64,000 bases of DNA from Alkalihalophilus pseudofirmus (GTDB taxonomy: Bacteria > Bacillota > Bacilli > Bacillales > Bacillaceae_D), in the NCBI RefSeq assembly GCF_029094545.1, contig NZ_CP117835.1, forward strand, positions 1,096,001 to 1,160,000, read 5' to 3'. Each line of letters starts with the position of its first letter. Within the stretch, counting starts at the first letter, position 1. The translations under genes and the position numbers were made by a program. Of this stretch, positions 16,941 through 24,504 are shown piece after piece. Under the pieces are notes generated by a model. That model was given only the letters and a program-made list of their open reading frames with translations. It did no database searches and was not told the origin of the DNA.

Positions 16941-17747
16941 ATGAGTGTAGAAAGCAAAAAGAGTGTAAAAGAATACAAGGACCTTCTCGTAAAACAAGAA
17001 AGCGGGGTATTGGAGATTACATTAGACCGGCCGAATGCCTTGAATGCATTTAGCCCGGAAATGATTCTAGGCATCGAAGAAGCTCTCCTAAATGCAGAGA
17101 GGGACCAAGAGGTAAAAGTAATCGTGCTGCGCGGAAGTGGCCGTGCTTTTAGTGCTGGCGGTGATGTGAAGACGATGGGAGAGGCAGCACCGGTTGACGT
17201 GTATAACCATATCGGCCATTTAAATGAGCTGATTAAGCAGATGAGATCACTTGAGAAGCCGATTATCGCCGCAGTACATGGTTTTGCTGCCGGAGCTGGA
17301 TTTAATTTGGCTCTTGCCTGCGATTTGATTGTTGCAGCAGAAGATACTTCATTCATCTTAAGCTTTGCACAAGTCGGTCTCGTTTCAGATGGCGGGGGGC
17401 ATTACTTCCTTCCAAAATCTTTATCACCGTATCAAGCGAAAGAGCTCTTGTTTAGGGCCGAACCGCTCAATGCAAAAACAGCCCAGCAATGGGGCTTGGT
17501 TAATCATGTCTATCCTTTGGCTGAAATGGAGGAGAAGGTTCGTGAATATGCACTATCTTTCACGCAGCGTCCTACAAAAGCGATTGGTTTAATGAAAAAG
17601 CTAACCAACCTGGCTGATACGACCTCCTTAACGGATGTACTTGAGGCAGAACGAACAACACAAGCGATGATGGTCACCACACATGACCACCAAGAAGGTG
17701 TTGCAGCTTTTATAGAAAAACGCAGACCCAAATTTAAAGGGAAATAA
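16941..17747 (+). CDS. Enoyl-CoA hydratase/isomerase, PaaG-like
   Basis: 268 aa crotonase-fold protein. Oxyanion segment AFSAGGDVKTM is kept, but the first hydratase Glu is replaced (AGAGFNLALACD, Asn) and the second region reads SFAQVGLVSDGGGHYFLP with Asp in place of the second Glu. This is the PaaG pattern, in which one Asp moves a double bond. It is therefore more likely an enoyl-CoA isomerase than a hydratase, which would suit a route that produces a 3-enoyl-CoA. AAAGGAGATGAG precedes ATG 16941. Confidence 0.82.
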   Translation: MSVESKKSVKEYKDLLVKQESGVLEITLDRPNALNAFSPEMILGIEEALLNAERDQEVKVIVLRGSGRAFSAGGDVKTMGEAAPVDVYNHIGHLNELIKQMRSLEKPIIAAVHGFAAGAGFNLALACDLIVAAEDTSFILSFAQVGLVSDGGGHYFLPKSLSPYQAKELLFRAEPLNAKTAQQWGLVNHVYPLAEMEEKVREYALSFTQRPTKAIGLMKKLTNLADTTSLTDVLEAERTTQAMMVTTHDHQEGVAAFIEKRRPKFKGK

Positions 17748-17757
17748 GGGAGGAAAA

Positions 17758-18744
17758 ATGATGAAAGCTATTCAATTTACAACCTACGGCGGACCAGAAG
17801 TATTAAAGATGGTTGAACTAGATAAGCCTAACCCAGAAGCAAACGAAGTAATCATAAAAATAGAAGCAATTGGTGTGAATTATGCAGACACAGCAAGACG
17901 TGAAGGGCAATATGTGGTACCTACTCCACTCCCGTTCGTTCCCGGTGCAGAGGTCGCTGGTATTGTTGATGAAGTTGGCAGTGATGTCAGTACGGTTAAA
18001 GCAGGAGATCGAGTCGTAACCCTATTGGGATCAAAAAAAGCGACAGGTTATGCTGAATATTCGATTGCGGATGAACGTGGATTAATGCCGATTCCTGAGG
18101 GAGTCAGCTTTGAACAAGCAGTGGCTCTTCCGCTGCAGGGGTTAAGTGCCTACCATATTTTAAAAACTATGGGGCAGCTTGAAGAAGGTGATACGGTGCT
18201 CGTTCATGCAGCAGCCGGCGGTGTAGGAACGATCGCTGTTCAACTTGCAAAGTTAATGGGTGCAGGAAAAGTCATCGCTACAGCCAGCTCGAAAGAAAAA
18301 CTTGAACTTGCTCGTGAGCTTGGAGCAGATGTACTTGTAAATTACACCGAGGATAATTGGTATGAACAAGTCCTTGAGGCTACGAACGGAAGGGGAGTTA
18401 ATGTAGCCCTTGAGATGGCAGGCGGCCGGGTATTTATTGATACCCTTAAATGCTTAGCGACCTTTGGAAGATTAGTTGTCTACGGAGTTGCAAGCGGAGA
18501 GCAAAGTCCTTTTAACCCATCTTCCTTAATGGCCCGTAACCAATCTGTCATTGGCTTTTTCTTACCACAAATTATGAGAAAGCCAAGACTCTTGCAATCA
18601 AGCATGAAAGAGCTATTAGACTATGTAGGAAGCGGACAGTTAAAGCTTCAAATTGGTGGTACGTATGCGCTTGATGAAGCGGCAAAGGTTCACCAGTTAA
18701 TGCAAGGAAGAAAGACGACAGGGAAATTAATCTTAAAGCCATAA
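17758..18744 (+). CDS. Zinc-free quinone oxidoreductase-like MDR protein
   Basis: 328 aa medium-chain dehydrogenase/reductase of the QOR type. N-terminal GroES-like domain (MKAIQFTTYGGPEVLKMVEL), then the Rossmann domain AAAGGVGTIAVQLAKLMGA with ATASSKEKLELARELGADVLVNY, which is the NADPH pattern. Zinc-ligand cysteines are absent. Likely reduces an alpha,beta-unsaturated acyl-CoA, ketone or quinone. Tandem ATGs at 17758/17761 follow GGGAGG. Last gene of the operon; a strong terminator comes 10 bp after the stop. Confidence 0.82.
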   Translation: MMKAIQFTTYGGPEVLKMVELDKPNPEANEVIIKIEAIGVNYADTARREGQYVVPTPLPFVPGAEVAGIVDEVGSDVSTVKAGDRVVTLLGSKKATGYAEYSIADERGLMPIPEGVSFEQAVALPLQGLSAYHILKTMGQLEEGDTVLVHAAAGGVGTIAVQLAKLMGAGKVIATASSKEKLELARELGADVLVNYTEDNWYEQVLEATNGRGVNVALEMAGGRVFIDTLKCLATFGRLVVYGVASGEQSPFNPSSLMARNQSVIGFFLPQIMRKPRLLQSSMKELLDYVGSGQLKLQIGGTYALDEAAKVHQLMQGRKTTGKLILKP

Positions 18745-18753
18745 CATCTTGAG

Positions 18754-18790
18754 AGAGCCAGACGAATGAGAATGAGTCTGGCTTTTTTTT
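18754..18790 (+). terminator. Terminator of the beta-oxidation operon
   Basis: AGCCAGAC (18756-18763) and GTCTGGCT (18776-18783) then a run of eight T. It separates the catabolic operon from the transporter operon. Confidence 0.88.
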
Positions 18791-18801
18791 GGAATAGTTC
18801 T

Positions 18802-18831
18802 TTGGACACAGGCATACATCACTAATATAAA
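18802..18831 (+). promoter_or_regulatory. Candidate sigma-A promoter of the liv-type operon
   Basis: TTGGAC-18-TATAAA. The -10 ends where the palindromic operator begins, an arrangement suited to repression. Confidence 0.55.
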
Positions 18832-18848
18832 TACTATCTAGTCAGTAT
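18831..18848 (+). promoter_or_regulatory. TetR-type operator, copy 3
   Basis: ATACTATCTAGTCAGTAT: same 18-bp frame and same outer ATACT/AGTAT arms as the copy at 10834, 14 of 18 positions identical. It overlaps the transcription start region. Confidence 0.62.
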
Positions 18849-18880
18849 GTTGCGGGCATAGATTATGTTGAGGGGGAGTA

Positions 18881-19747
18881 GTGGTGGATCTTTTTTTTCA
18901 GCAGATTTTAAACGGACTCACTATTGGAAGCGTTTACAGTCTGGTTGCATTAGGATTGACGCTAGTTTTTGGAATATTGCATGTACCTAATTTTGCCCAC
19001 GGCGCACTTTATATGGTAGGAGCCTACATTGCTTTGACCGTCATGACAGCACTTGGGGTGCATTACTGGATTGGTTTAATTATTGCCGTCATTGTGATCG
19101 CTTTGTTATCTGTTTTAATGGAGCGTCTTGTATTTAGTCGTCTGGATTCGAAAGACCCTTTACCAATTATGATTGCTTCCATCGGTATTCTGTTTTTCCT
19201 TGAATCTTTCGCTCAATATATGTGGGGAAGCCAGTACCAGCGAATGGTTACACCGTATGGGGATACGATTCAGATCTTCGGCCTAACTGTTACGATGCAG
19301 CGTTTATTGGTCATCATAGCTGCTGTGGCCCTAATGTATGCTCTCCATCTGTTCTTAACAAAAACGATGACTGGAGCAGCGATTATCGCTATGTCACAAA
19401 GTAAAAATGGTGCTTTTCTTGTTGGAATTAATGCCACACGGGTATCGATGTTAACCTTTGCGATTGCAGGCGGTTTAGCTGCTGCCGCAGCAACTCTTGC
19501 AGCTCCAATTAATCTAGTCTTTCCAAGTATGGGGAACTTGGTGATCATGAAGGCGTTCGTCATTATTATTATTGGCGGAATGGGCAGCATACCAGGCGCA
19601 ATTATTGGAGGTTATATTCTAGGTATGGCCGAGAGTCTCGGGGCAACGTATATATCTGGAGATTACAAAGATTTAATTGCTTTCGTTCTTCTTGTGTTGA
19701 TCTTAACGATGAAGCCAAACGGGTTATTTGCAAAGGGGGTTAAGTGA
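18881..19747 (+). CDS. livH: Branched-chain-type ABC transporter permease, LivH family
   Basis: 288 aa with about eight membrane helices. Family signatures: QQILNGLTIGSVYSLVALGLTLVFGILHVPNFAHGALYM at the N-terminus and the GGMGSIPGAIIGGYILGMAESL loop that contacts the ATPase. Tandem GTGs at 18881/18884 follow AGGGGGAG. First gene of a five-gene importer operon. Liv-type importers move branched-chain amino acids but also amides, aromatic and other carboxylic acids, and the link to acyl-CoA genes favours a carboxylate (inference). Confidence 0.88.
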   Translation: MVDLFFQQILNGLTIGSVYSLVALGLTLVFGILHVPNFAHGALYMVGAYIALTVMTALGVHYWIGLIIAVIVIALLSVLMERLVFSRLDSKDPLPIMIASIGILFFLESFAQYMWGSQYQRMVTPYGDTIQIFGLTVTMQRLLVIIAAVALMYALHLFLTKTMTGAAIIAMSQSKNGAFLVGINATRVSMLTFAIAGGLAAAAATLAAPINLVFPSMGNLVIMKAFVIIIIGGMGSIPGAIIGGYILGMAESLGATYISGDYKDLIAFVLLVLILTMKPNGLFAKGVK

Positions 19748-19748
19748 T

Positions 19749-20750
19749 TTGAAGATGACTAAAAAAACGTATCTCTTGCTTGCCTTGCTCGTGGCTGCTC
19801 TGCTGTTTCCTATTCTAGTACCCAATCAATATTATCTTCAAATTTTAATTCTCGTCTTTATCTGGACGATTGCCGTCTACGGGTTAAATACAATTACCGG
19901 ACTCACGGGCCAGCTCTCTTTAGCACATGCAGGTTTTTTCGCAATTGGTGCCTACAGTCTTGGGTTATTAACGATTAATGCTGGTATTCCCTTTTGGGCA
20001 GCCTTCGTTTTAGCGATTGTCATTACTACAATCATCAGCTTTTTTATCGGGATAGTGGCGCTTAGAACAAAATCACACTTTTTTGCGATTTATACCATGT
20101 CAGTTGGCTTTCTAATTTACTTAATTATTTACAAATCGGAGCTGACTGGCGGGGTTCGCGGGCTGATCGGCATACCGAATCCAGCACCTATTGGACCACT
20201 TACCTTTGAATCCATCCAGTCTTACTACTATTTGATGCTATTCTTCCTTCTATTGACCATTTTCTTTATGTATCGTTTATTCCATTCATTGTTAGGTAAA
20301 ACGTTTATTGCAATCCGTAACAGCGAAGAGCTTGCTGAAACATTAGGGATTTCTGTAATGAAAAATAAGCTTCTTGCTTTTGTCATATCAGCAGGGCTTG
20401 CTAGTTTATCAGGAGCTCTTTATGCCTCTTATGTCAGGTTTTTAGGTCCGCAAATGGCTGATATTCACGTGGCATTTGAGATATTGCTTTATCTCCTGGT
20501 AGGCGGGATAGGGACTCTCGCCGGGCCGCTGATTGGAACTTTTATCGTCGTAGTGCTTACTCAAATGCTTCAATTTTTAGAGGAGTTTCGAATGCTCGTA
20601 TTTGGTCCGATTGTCGTACTCCTAATTTTATTTTATCCACGTGGAATTGTTGGGGGCTATTTAATGTGGCGTGCTAAACGAGCTAAGAAACAAAAGGTGG
20701 CAGAGGCGAGTTCAACGAAAGGAGAGAATGGGAATGCTGTTAACCATTAA
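19749..20750 (+). CDS. livM: Branched-chain-type ABC transporter permease, LivM family
   Basis: 333 aa, about nine membrane helices. LivM signatures: GLNTITGLTGQLSLAHAGFFAIGAYS, RNSEELAETLGI (EAA-like loop) and GGIGTLAGPLIGT. TTG 19749 follows AAGGGGGT by 8 bases and lies 1 bp after the livH stop; ATG 19755 is an alternative. The C-terminus is basic (MWRAKRAKKQK) and overlaps the next gene. Confidence 0.87.
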   Translation: MKMTKKTYLLLALLVAALLFPILVPNQYYLQILILVFIWTIAVYGLNTITGLTGQLSLAHAGFFAIGAYSLGLLTINAGIPFWAAFVLAIVITTIISFFIGIVALRTKSHFFAIYTMSVGFLIYLIIYKSELTGGVRGLIGIPNPAPIGPLTFESIQSYYYLMLFFLLLTIFFMYRLFHSLLGKTFIAIRNSEELAETLGISVMKNKLLAFVISAGLASLSGALYASYVRFLGPQMADIHVAFEILLYLLVGGIGTLAGPLIGTFIVVVLTQMLQFLEEFRMLVFGPIVVLLILFYPRGIVGGYLMWRAKRAKKQKVAEASSTKGENGNAVNH

Positions 20751-21504
20751 TCAGCTTACGAAGCAATTTGGGGGGCTTTCTGCAGTCAATGACGTTAGTG
20801 CTGTAATTGAAGAAAGTAAAATAACAGCCATTATTGGTCCAAATGGAGCTGGGAAATCCACATTCTTCAATTTAATTAGCGGGTTTCACCAACCGACTTC
20901 AGGTAGGGTAGAGCTTTCAGGTCAGGATATTACCAACATGCGAGCTGAACATGTGGCGAGGCTAGGGGTAGGACGGACGTTTCAAACGACCCATCTATTT
21001 GAACAAGCAACCGTATTAGATAATGTAATGATTGGCCATCGGCTCAGAACAAAAGCTGGATTGTTTGATGCAATCTTCAGGACAAAGCGCGAGAGGGATG
21101 AGAAGAAAAAATGTCTCGATAAGGCGCTTGAAGCACTAGAATTTGTTGGCTTAACATCGCTTGCGTACGAACAGGCTCACTCCATTACTCAGGAGCAGCA
21201 AAAGAGAGTTGCCTTTGCACTCGCTCTTGCAACCGATCCAAAACTCGTATTACTAGACGAGCCGGCAGCTGGAGTCAATCCAGACGAGACAGAGGGTCTT
21301 AGTGAAGTGATGAAGAAAATGGTGAAGCATGGAAAGACAGTTTGCTTAATTGAGCATAAAATGCCGATGGTCATGTCCCTTGCTGACCATATCTTAGTTC
21401 TCAATCACGGAGAATTAATCGCAGATGGCACACCAAAAGACATTCAAAAAAATGAGCGTGTGATTGAAGCCTATCTAGGAGGGAATTCGAATGCTAGTGC
21501 TTAA
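20734..21504 (+). CDS. livG: ABC transporter ATP-binding protein, LivG family
   Basis: 256 aa ATPase. Walker A GPNGAGKST, a Q-loop region GRTFQTTHLFEQ, and Walker B LVLLDEPAAGVNPDE with the family-specific AAGVNP. The signature motif before Walker B is atypical: SITQEQQKRVAFALAL in place of LSYGQQRRLEIA. The C-terminal VIEAYLGG tail is typical of LivG. ATG 20734 follows GGAG by 9 bases; ATG 20728 is too close. It overlaps livM by 17 bp and livF by 14 bp. Confidence 0.87.
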   Translation: MLLTINQLTKQFGGLSAVNDVSAVIEESKITAIIGPNGAGKSTFFNLISGFHQPTSGRVELSGQDITNMRAEHVARLGVGRTFQTTHLFEQATVLDNVMIGHRLRTKAGLFDAIFRTKRERDEKKKCLDKALEALEFVGLTSLAYEQAHSITQEQQKRVAFALALATDPKLVLLDEPAAGVNPDETEGLSEVMKKMVKHGKTVCLIEHKMPMVMSLADHILVLNHGELIADGTPKDIQKNERVIEAYLGGNSNASA

Positions 21505-22198
21505 AGACCTTAGCGTTTCACATGGTCAAGAAGACGTTCTTCGTTCAGTGAACCTGACGGTAGAAGAAGGAGAACTCGTCGTTCTGCTTGGGGCGAACGG
21601 CGCTGGAAAAAGCACCCTTTTTCATACGCTCAGCGGATTAGTGAGGCCAACTAGCGGTGAGTTGTCTTTTAAGGGAAATTCATTGAAAGGCCGTTCCCCT
21701 AGTCAAATTGTAAGGGATGGCATTGTCCAGTGTGCCGAAGGACGAATGCTTTTTGCTCAGATGAGTGTCCATGATAATTTGAAAATGGGTGCCTTTACGT
21801 ATAAACGAAATAAAAAAGAGCTAATGAGACAGCTTGATTATGTGTATACTCTTTTCCCTGACTTGGCTGGGAAACGTCATTCTCCTGCGGGCAGTTTATC
21901 AGGAGGGCAGCAGCAAATGGTCGCTATCGGTCGCGCGCTGATGGCTAAACCAAAGCTTCTACTACTAGATGAGCCATCACTAGGTCTTGCTCCTTTAATC
22001 GTTGAACAAATGTTTTCTATTATAAAAGAGATTAACAAAGAAGGTGTCACAGTCCTTCTTGCCGAGCAAAACGCCTATGCTGCACTTTCTGTATCAACAA
22101 GGGGGTACGTGCTAGAAGGCGGCCGCTTAAATGTGGAGGGAACAAAAGAGGAGCTACTTCAAAATGAAGAAATTCGCAAGGCATACATCGGTGCCTAG
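21491..22198 (+). CDS. livF: ABC transporter ATP-binding protein, LivF family
   Basis: 235 aa. Walker A GANGAGKST, VQCAEGRMLFAQMSV (the LivF-type Q region with EGR), signature LSGGQQQMVAIGRALM, Walker B LLLLDEPSLGLAPL, switch region LAEQNAYAAL, and the end IRKAYIGA. AGGAGGG lies 7 bases before ATG 21491. Forms the heterodimeric ATPase with LivG. Confidence 0.89.
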   Translation: MLVLKDLSVSHGQEDVLRSVNLTVEEGELVVLLGANGAGKSTLFHTLSGLVRPTSGELSFKGNSLKGRSPSQIVRDGIVQCAEGRMLFAQMSVHDNLKMGAFTYKRNKKELMRQLDYVYTLFPDLAGKRHSPAGSLSGGQQQMVAIGRALMAKPKLLLLDEPSLGLAPLIVEQMFSIIKEINKEGVTVLLAEQNAYAALSVSTRGYVLEGGRLNVEGTKEELLQNEEIRKAYIGA

Positions 22199-22235
22199 GA
22201 TTTCGATAGATATCAAAAAAATGGGGGAATGAAAA

Positions 22236-23444
22236 ATGAAGAAACAGTGGCTGATCTCAGGTGCAGTGGTGTTGTCTATGCTCTTAGGTGCATGTGCTAG
22301 CGGAACGACAGGAGGAGAAAGCGGGGAGGGCTCAAGTGAAGGGGAAGAACAGGTTCCTGAAGTAAGCGCAGGAGAAGAGATTATTAACATTGGCTACACT
22401 GGTCCTTTAAGCGGGCCTGCTGCCTTTTACGGGGAAAATACGGTAAGCGGAGTAAGGATGGCAGCTGATGAGATCAACGAGGCTGGGGGCTTTGAAGTAG
22501 GCGGGACCACATACAAATTAAATATCGTGACTTATGATGATCAGTACTTACCTAACGAAGCGGCCACAAATGCGAGGCGCCTCGTACAAGAGCATAATAC
22601 TCCGGTTGTTTTCATTCCACATAGCGGCGGAGTTTTTGCAACACAAGTGTTTAATGAACAGGAAGACTTTATGATTGCCGCTTACACAAGCGAGCCTGAA
22701 ATTCTTAATCAAGGGAATGAATTAACGTTGCGTATCCCCCCGGCGTATGATCAGTACCCAGAACCTTTTGTAAAATATCAACAAGAACGTTTTGGAACAA
22801 GGCTTGCACTTCTCCCTACTGCCACACAGTACGGCAAAGATTGGACAGAGGAGCTGGTGCCGGTTTGGGAAGAATTTGGCGGTGAAGTTGTATATGACGG
22901 TGAAGTTGATTTCGGGAAGGATACAGACTTCTTCCCAATAGTTACAAATGCTCTTAATCAAAATCCAGACGTCATTTTTGTCGGCGGGCCATCTGAACCA
23001 ACTGCACTTCTTATGAAGGCAGCACGGGATCTTGGGTTTGAAGGCGGGTTTATGGTGATGGATCAGGCTAAATTTGAAGAAATGGACGGTGTGCTTGGTA
23101 ACTTCGATGACATTGAAGGAGCGATTGGTATGCTTCCAATTATAAGCAGCGATGCCCCTGGAGCTGAAAGTTTTATTACTTCTTTTGAAAATGAGTTAGG
23201 ACGTGTACCTACTGCTGAATCAGCATTTAACTACCAGGCTATGTATGTGCTTGTTGAAGCAATGAAATTAGCTGAGACAGTCGAAGATCCGCAAGCGATC
23301 ATGGCTCAAATGGATGCAGGAGTTAAAGCTTTGTCTGATGATAAATTTGTGTGGCATTTGACGGGTGTAGAAAATAACGGGTTTGATTGGATGGCTTCGA
23401 TTGCGGCTATTGAAGATGGAGAGATTGTGCTGATAGAAGAATAA
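22236..23444 (+). CDS. Liv-type solute-binding lipoprotein
   Basis: 402 aa. Signal peptide with lipobox LLGAC (Cys20), then a flexible acidic linker (about residues 21-45) and a periplasmic-binding type 1 fold starting INIGYTGPLSGPAAFYGENTVSGVRMA. The ligand pocket is not diagnostic: no classical LivK serine/threonine set can be assigned by eye. The protein is strongly acidic, in keeping with an alkaliphile's outer surface. It is unusually last in the operon. The final codons are part of a 17-bp tandem repeat running past the stop. Confidence 0.88.
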   Translation: MKKQWLISGAVVLSMLLGACASGTTGGESGEGSSEGEEQVPEVSAGEEIINIGYTGPLSGPAAFYGENTVSGVRMAADEINEAGGFEVGGTTYKLNIVTYDDQYLPNEAATNARRLVQEHNTPVVFIPHSGGVFATQVFNEQEDFMIAAYTSEPEILNQGNELTLRIPPAYDQYPEPFVKYQQERFGTRLALLPTATQYGKDWTEELVPVWEEFGGEVVYDGEVDFGKDTDFFPIVTNALNQNPDVIFVGGPSEPTALLMKAARDLGFEGGFMVMDQAKFEEMDGVLGNFDDIEGAIGMLPIISSDAPGAESFITSFENELGRVPTAESAFNYQAMYVLVEAMKLAETVEDPQAIMAQMDAGVKALSDDKFVWHLTGVENNGFDWMASIAAIEDGEIVLIEE

Positions 23445-23498
23445 ACCTAATAAAAGAATTAATCTAATAGAAGAATAAATCCGATAGAAATCAATCTG
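23433..23498 (+). repeat. 17-bp tandem repeat across the stop of the binding-protein gene
   Basis: Units at 23433-23449, 23450-23466 and 23467-23483 plus a shortened one at 23484-23498, each like ATAGAAGAATAAATCYR. Units 2 and 3 each match unit 1 at 14 of 17 positions. The first unit contains the TAA stop. Confidence 0.75.
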
Positions 23499-23501
23499 AT
23501 A

Positions 23502-23538
23502 AATAGAACCGACTCCATTTGTGAGGTCGGTTCTATTC
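23502..23538 (+). terminator. Hairpin at the end of the liv-type operon
   Basis: AATAGAACCGAC ... GTCGGTTCTATT, a 12-bp perfect stem. The tail (CATGAAAAAGG) lacks Ts, so it may act as a 3'-end protecting hairpin rather than a classic terminator. Confidence 0.45.
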
Positions 23539-23589
23539 ATGAAAAAGGAGATAAAAGCGGATTTAACGCGGAATTAAGTAATTTTTGGG

Positions 23590-23618
23590 TTGACCAATCT
23601 AAATTGCTATATTATAAT
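23590..23618 (+). promoter_or_regulatory. Sigma-A promoter of rpsU-yqeY
   Basis: TTGACC-17-TATAAT, near consensus. Transcription should start near 23625, about 60 nt before the S21 start. Confidence 0.8.
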
Positions 23619-23685
23619 TTGTAAAGACGTGCACTTCGGATGGATGTGCCGTTTGAGTTGGTTGTTTCGGAGGGAGGGAAATAAA

Positions 23686-23859
23686 ATGGCAGAAACTCGT
23701 GTTCGCAAAAACGAATCGATTGATGCTGCACTTCGTCGCTTCAAGAGATCACTCTCTAAAGAAGGAACGTTGGCTGAGGTTAAAAAGCGTAAGCACTACG
23801 AAAAACCTAGTGTTAAGCGTAAGAAGAAATCTGAAGCAGCAAGAAAACGTAAGTTCTAA
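23686..23859 (+). CDS. rpsU: 30S ribosomal protein S21
   Basis: 57 aa, the standard Bacillus length: [19 protein letters not shown], then a very basic tail with [24 protein letters not shown]. The frame is open further upstream but GGAGGGAGGG lies just before ATG 23686 and the protein starts there in all relatives. Binds the 3' region of 16S rRNA in the small subunit. Followed after 21 bp by yqeY. Confidence 0.97.
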   Translation: MAETRVRKNESIDAALRRFKRSLSKEGTLAEVKKRKHYEKPSVKRKKKSEAARKRKF

Positions 23860-23880
23860 AGAAGTGAGAGGGTGTATTCA

Positions 23881-24324
23881 TTGAATCTTCTTGAACGGTT
23901 GAACGTAGATATGAAGAATGCGATGAAGAATAAAGACAAGCAAAAACTCTCTGTCATCCGTATGGTAAAGTCGTCGTTGCAAAACGAGCAAATTAAGCTC
24001 GGACGTGAGTTGACGGACGATGATAGCCTTACGGTGCTGAATCGCGAACTGAAACAACGCAAGGATTCCCTCCATGAGTTTGAACAAGCAAACCGTGAAG
24101 ATTTAGCTTCCAAGCTGCGTGATGAAATCGCTGTGCTTGAGGACTATATGCCAGAACAGCTTTCTGAAGATGAAGTTTCTGAGATCGTTAAAGAGACGAT
24201 TGCAGAAGTGGGTGCTTCCACTAAAGCAGACATGGGTAAGGTCATGGGAGCAATCATGCCTAAGGTTAAAGGAAAAGCTGATGGTGGTCTTGTGAATCGT
24301 CTTGTGCAACAACACTTATCATAA
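23881..24324 (+). CDS. yqeY: GatB/YqeY domain protein
   Basis: 147 aa. Resembles the tail domain of GatB (the tRNA-amidotransferase subunit): an N-terminal helical hairpin ([34 protein letters not shown]) and the C-terminal [21 protein letters not shown]. The exact role is unknown; it may aid tRNA-dependent amidation. TTG 23881 is chosen because GAGAGGGTG ends 7 bases before it and the protein then starts MNLLERLN like B. subtilis YqeY; GTG 23872 is inside the SD. A strong terminator follows. Confidence 0.92.
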   Translation: MNLLERLNVDMKNAMKNKDKQKLSVIRMVKSSLQNEQIKLGRELTDDDSLTVLNRELKQRKDSLHEFEQANREDLASKLRDEIAVLEDYMPEQLSEDEVSEIVKETIAEVGASTKADMGKVMGAIMPKVKGKADGGLVNRLVQQHLS

Positions 24325-24331
24325 ATGACAC

Positions 24332-24373
24332 AAATGCCTCGTTTCTATTGTTATAGAAGCGAGGCATTTTTTA
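24332..24373 (+). terminator. Terminator of rpsU-yqeY
   Basis: About 17-bp stem (AAATGCCTCG...CGAGGCATTT with inner TTCTAT/ATAGAA), loop TGTT, then TTTTTT. Confidence 0.9.
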
Positions 24374-24442
24374 ATTGAGCTTGTCCTAAGTGGAACTCCG
24401 TTTATCATTCATGATAAGATAATGATGCATTCTAAAAAAAGT

Positions 24443-24468
24443 TGAAACTTTTATTAATCTACACCGTA
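24443..24468 (+). promoter_or_regulatory. Sigma-W promoter of yqeZ-floA-yqfB
   Basis: TGAAAC (24443-24448), 16-bp spacer starting TTTTAT, CGTA (24465-24468): an exact match to the known sigma-W consensus TGAAAC-N16-CGTA. In B. subtilis this same operon is a sigma-W target induced by cell-envelope stress. Confidence 0.85.
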
Positions 24469-24504
24469 AATCTAAATATGACAAATGAGAAAGGAGGTTA
24501 GATA

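Noticed and set aside
16913-17356. 147-aa ORF on the minus strand
   Set aside because: Antisense to a well-supported enoyl-CoA isomerase gene; composition is a mirror of the coding strand.
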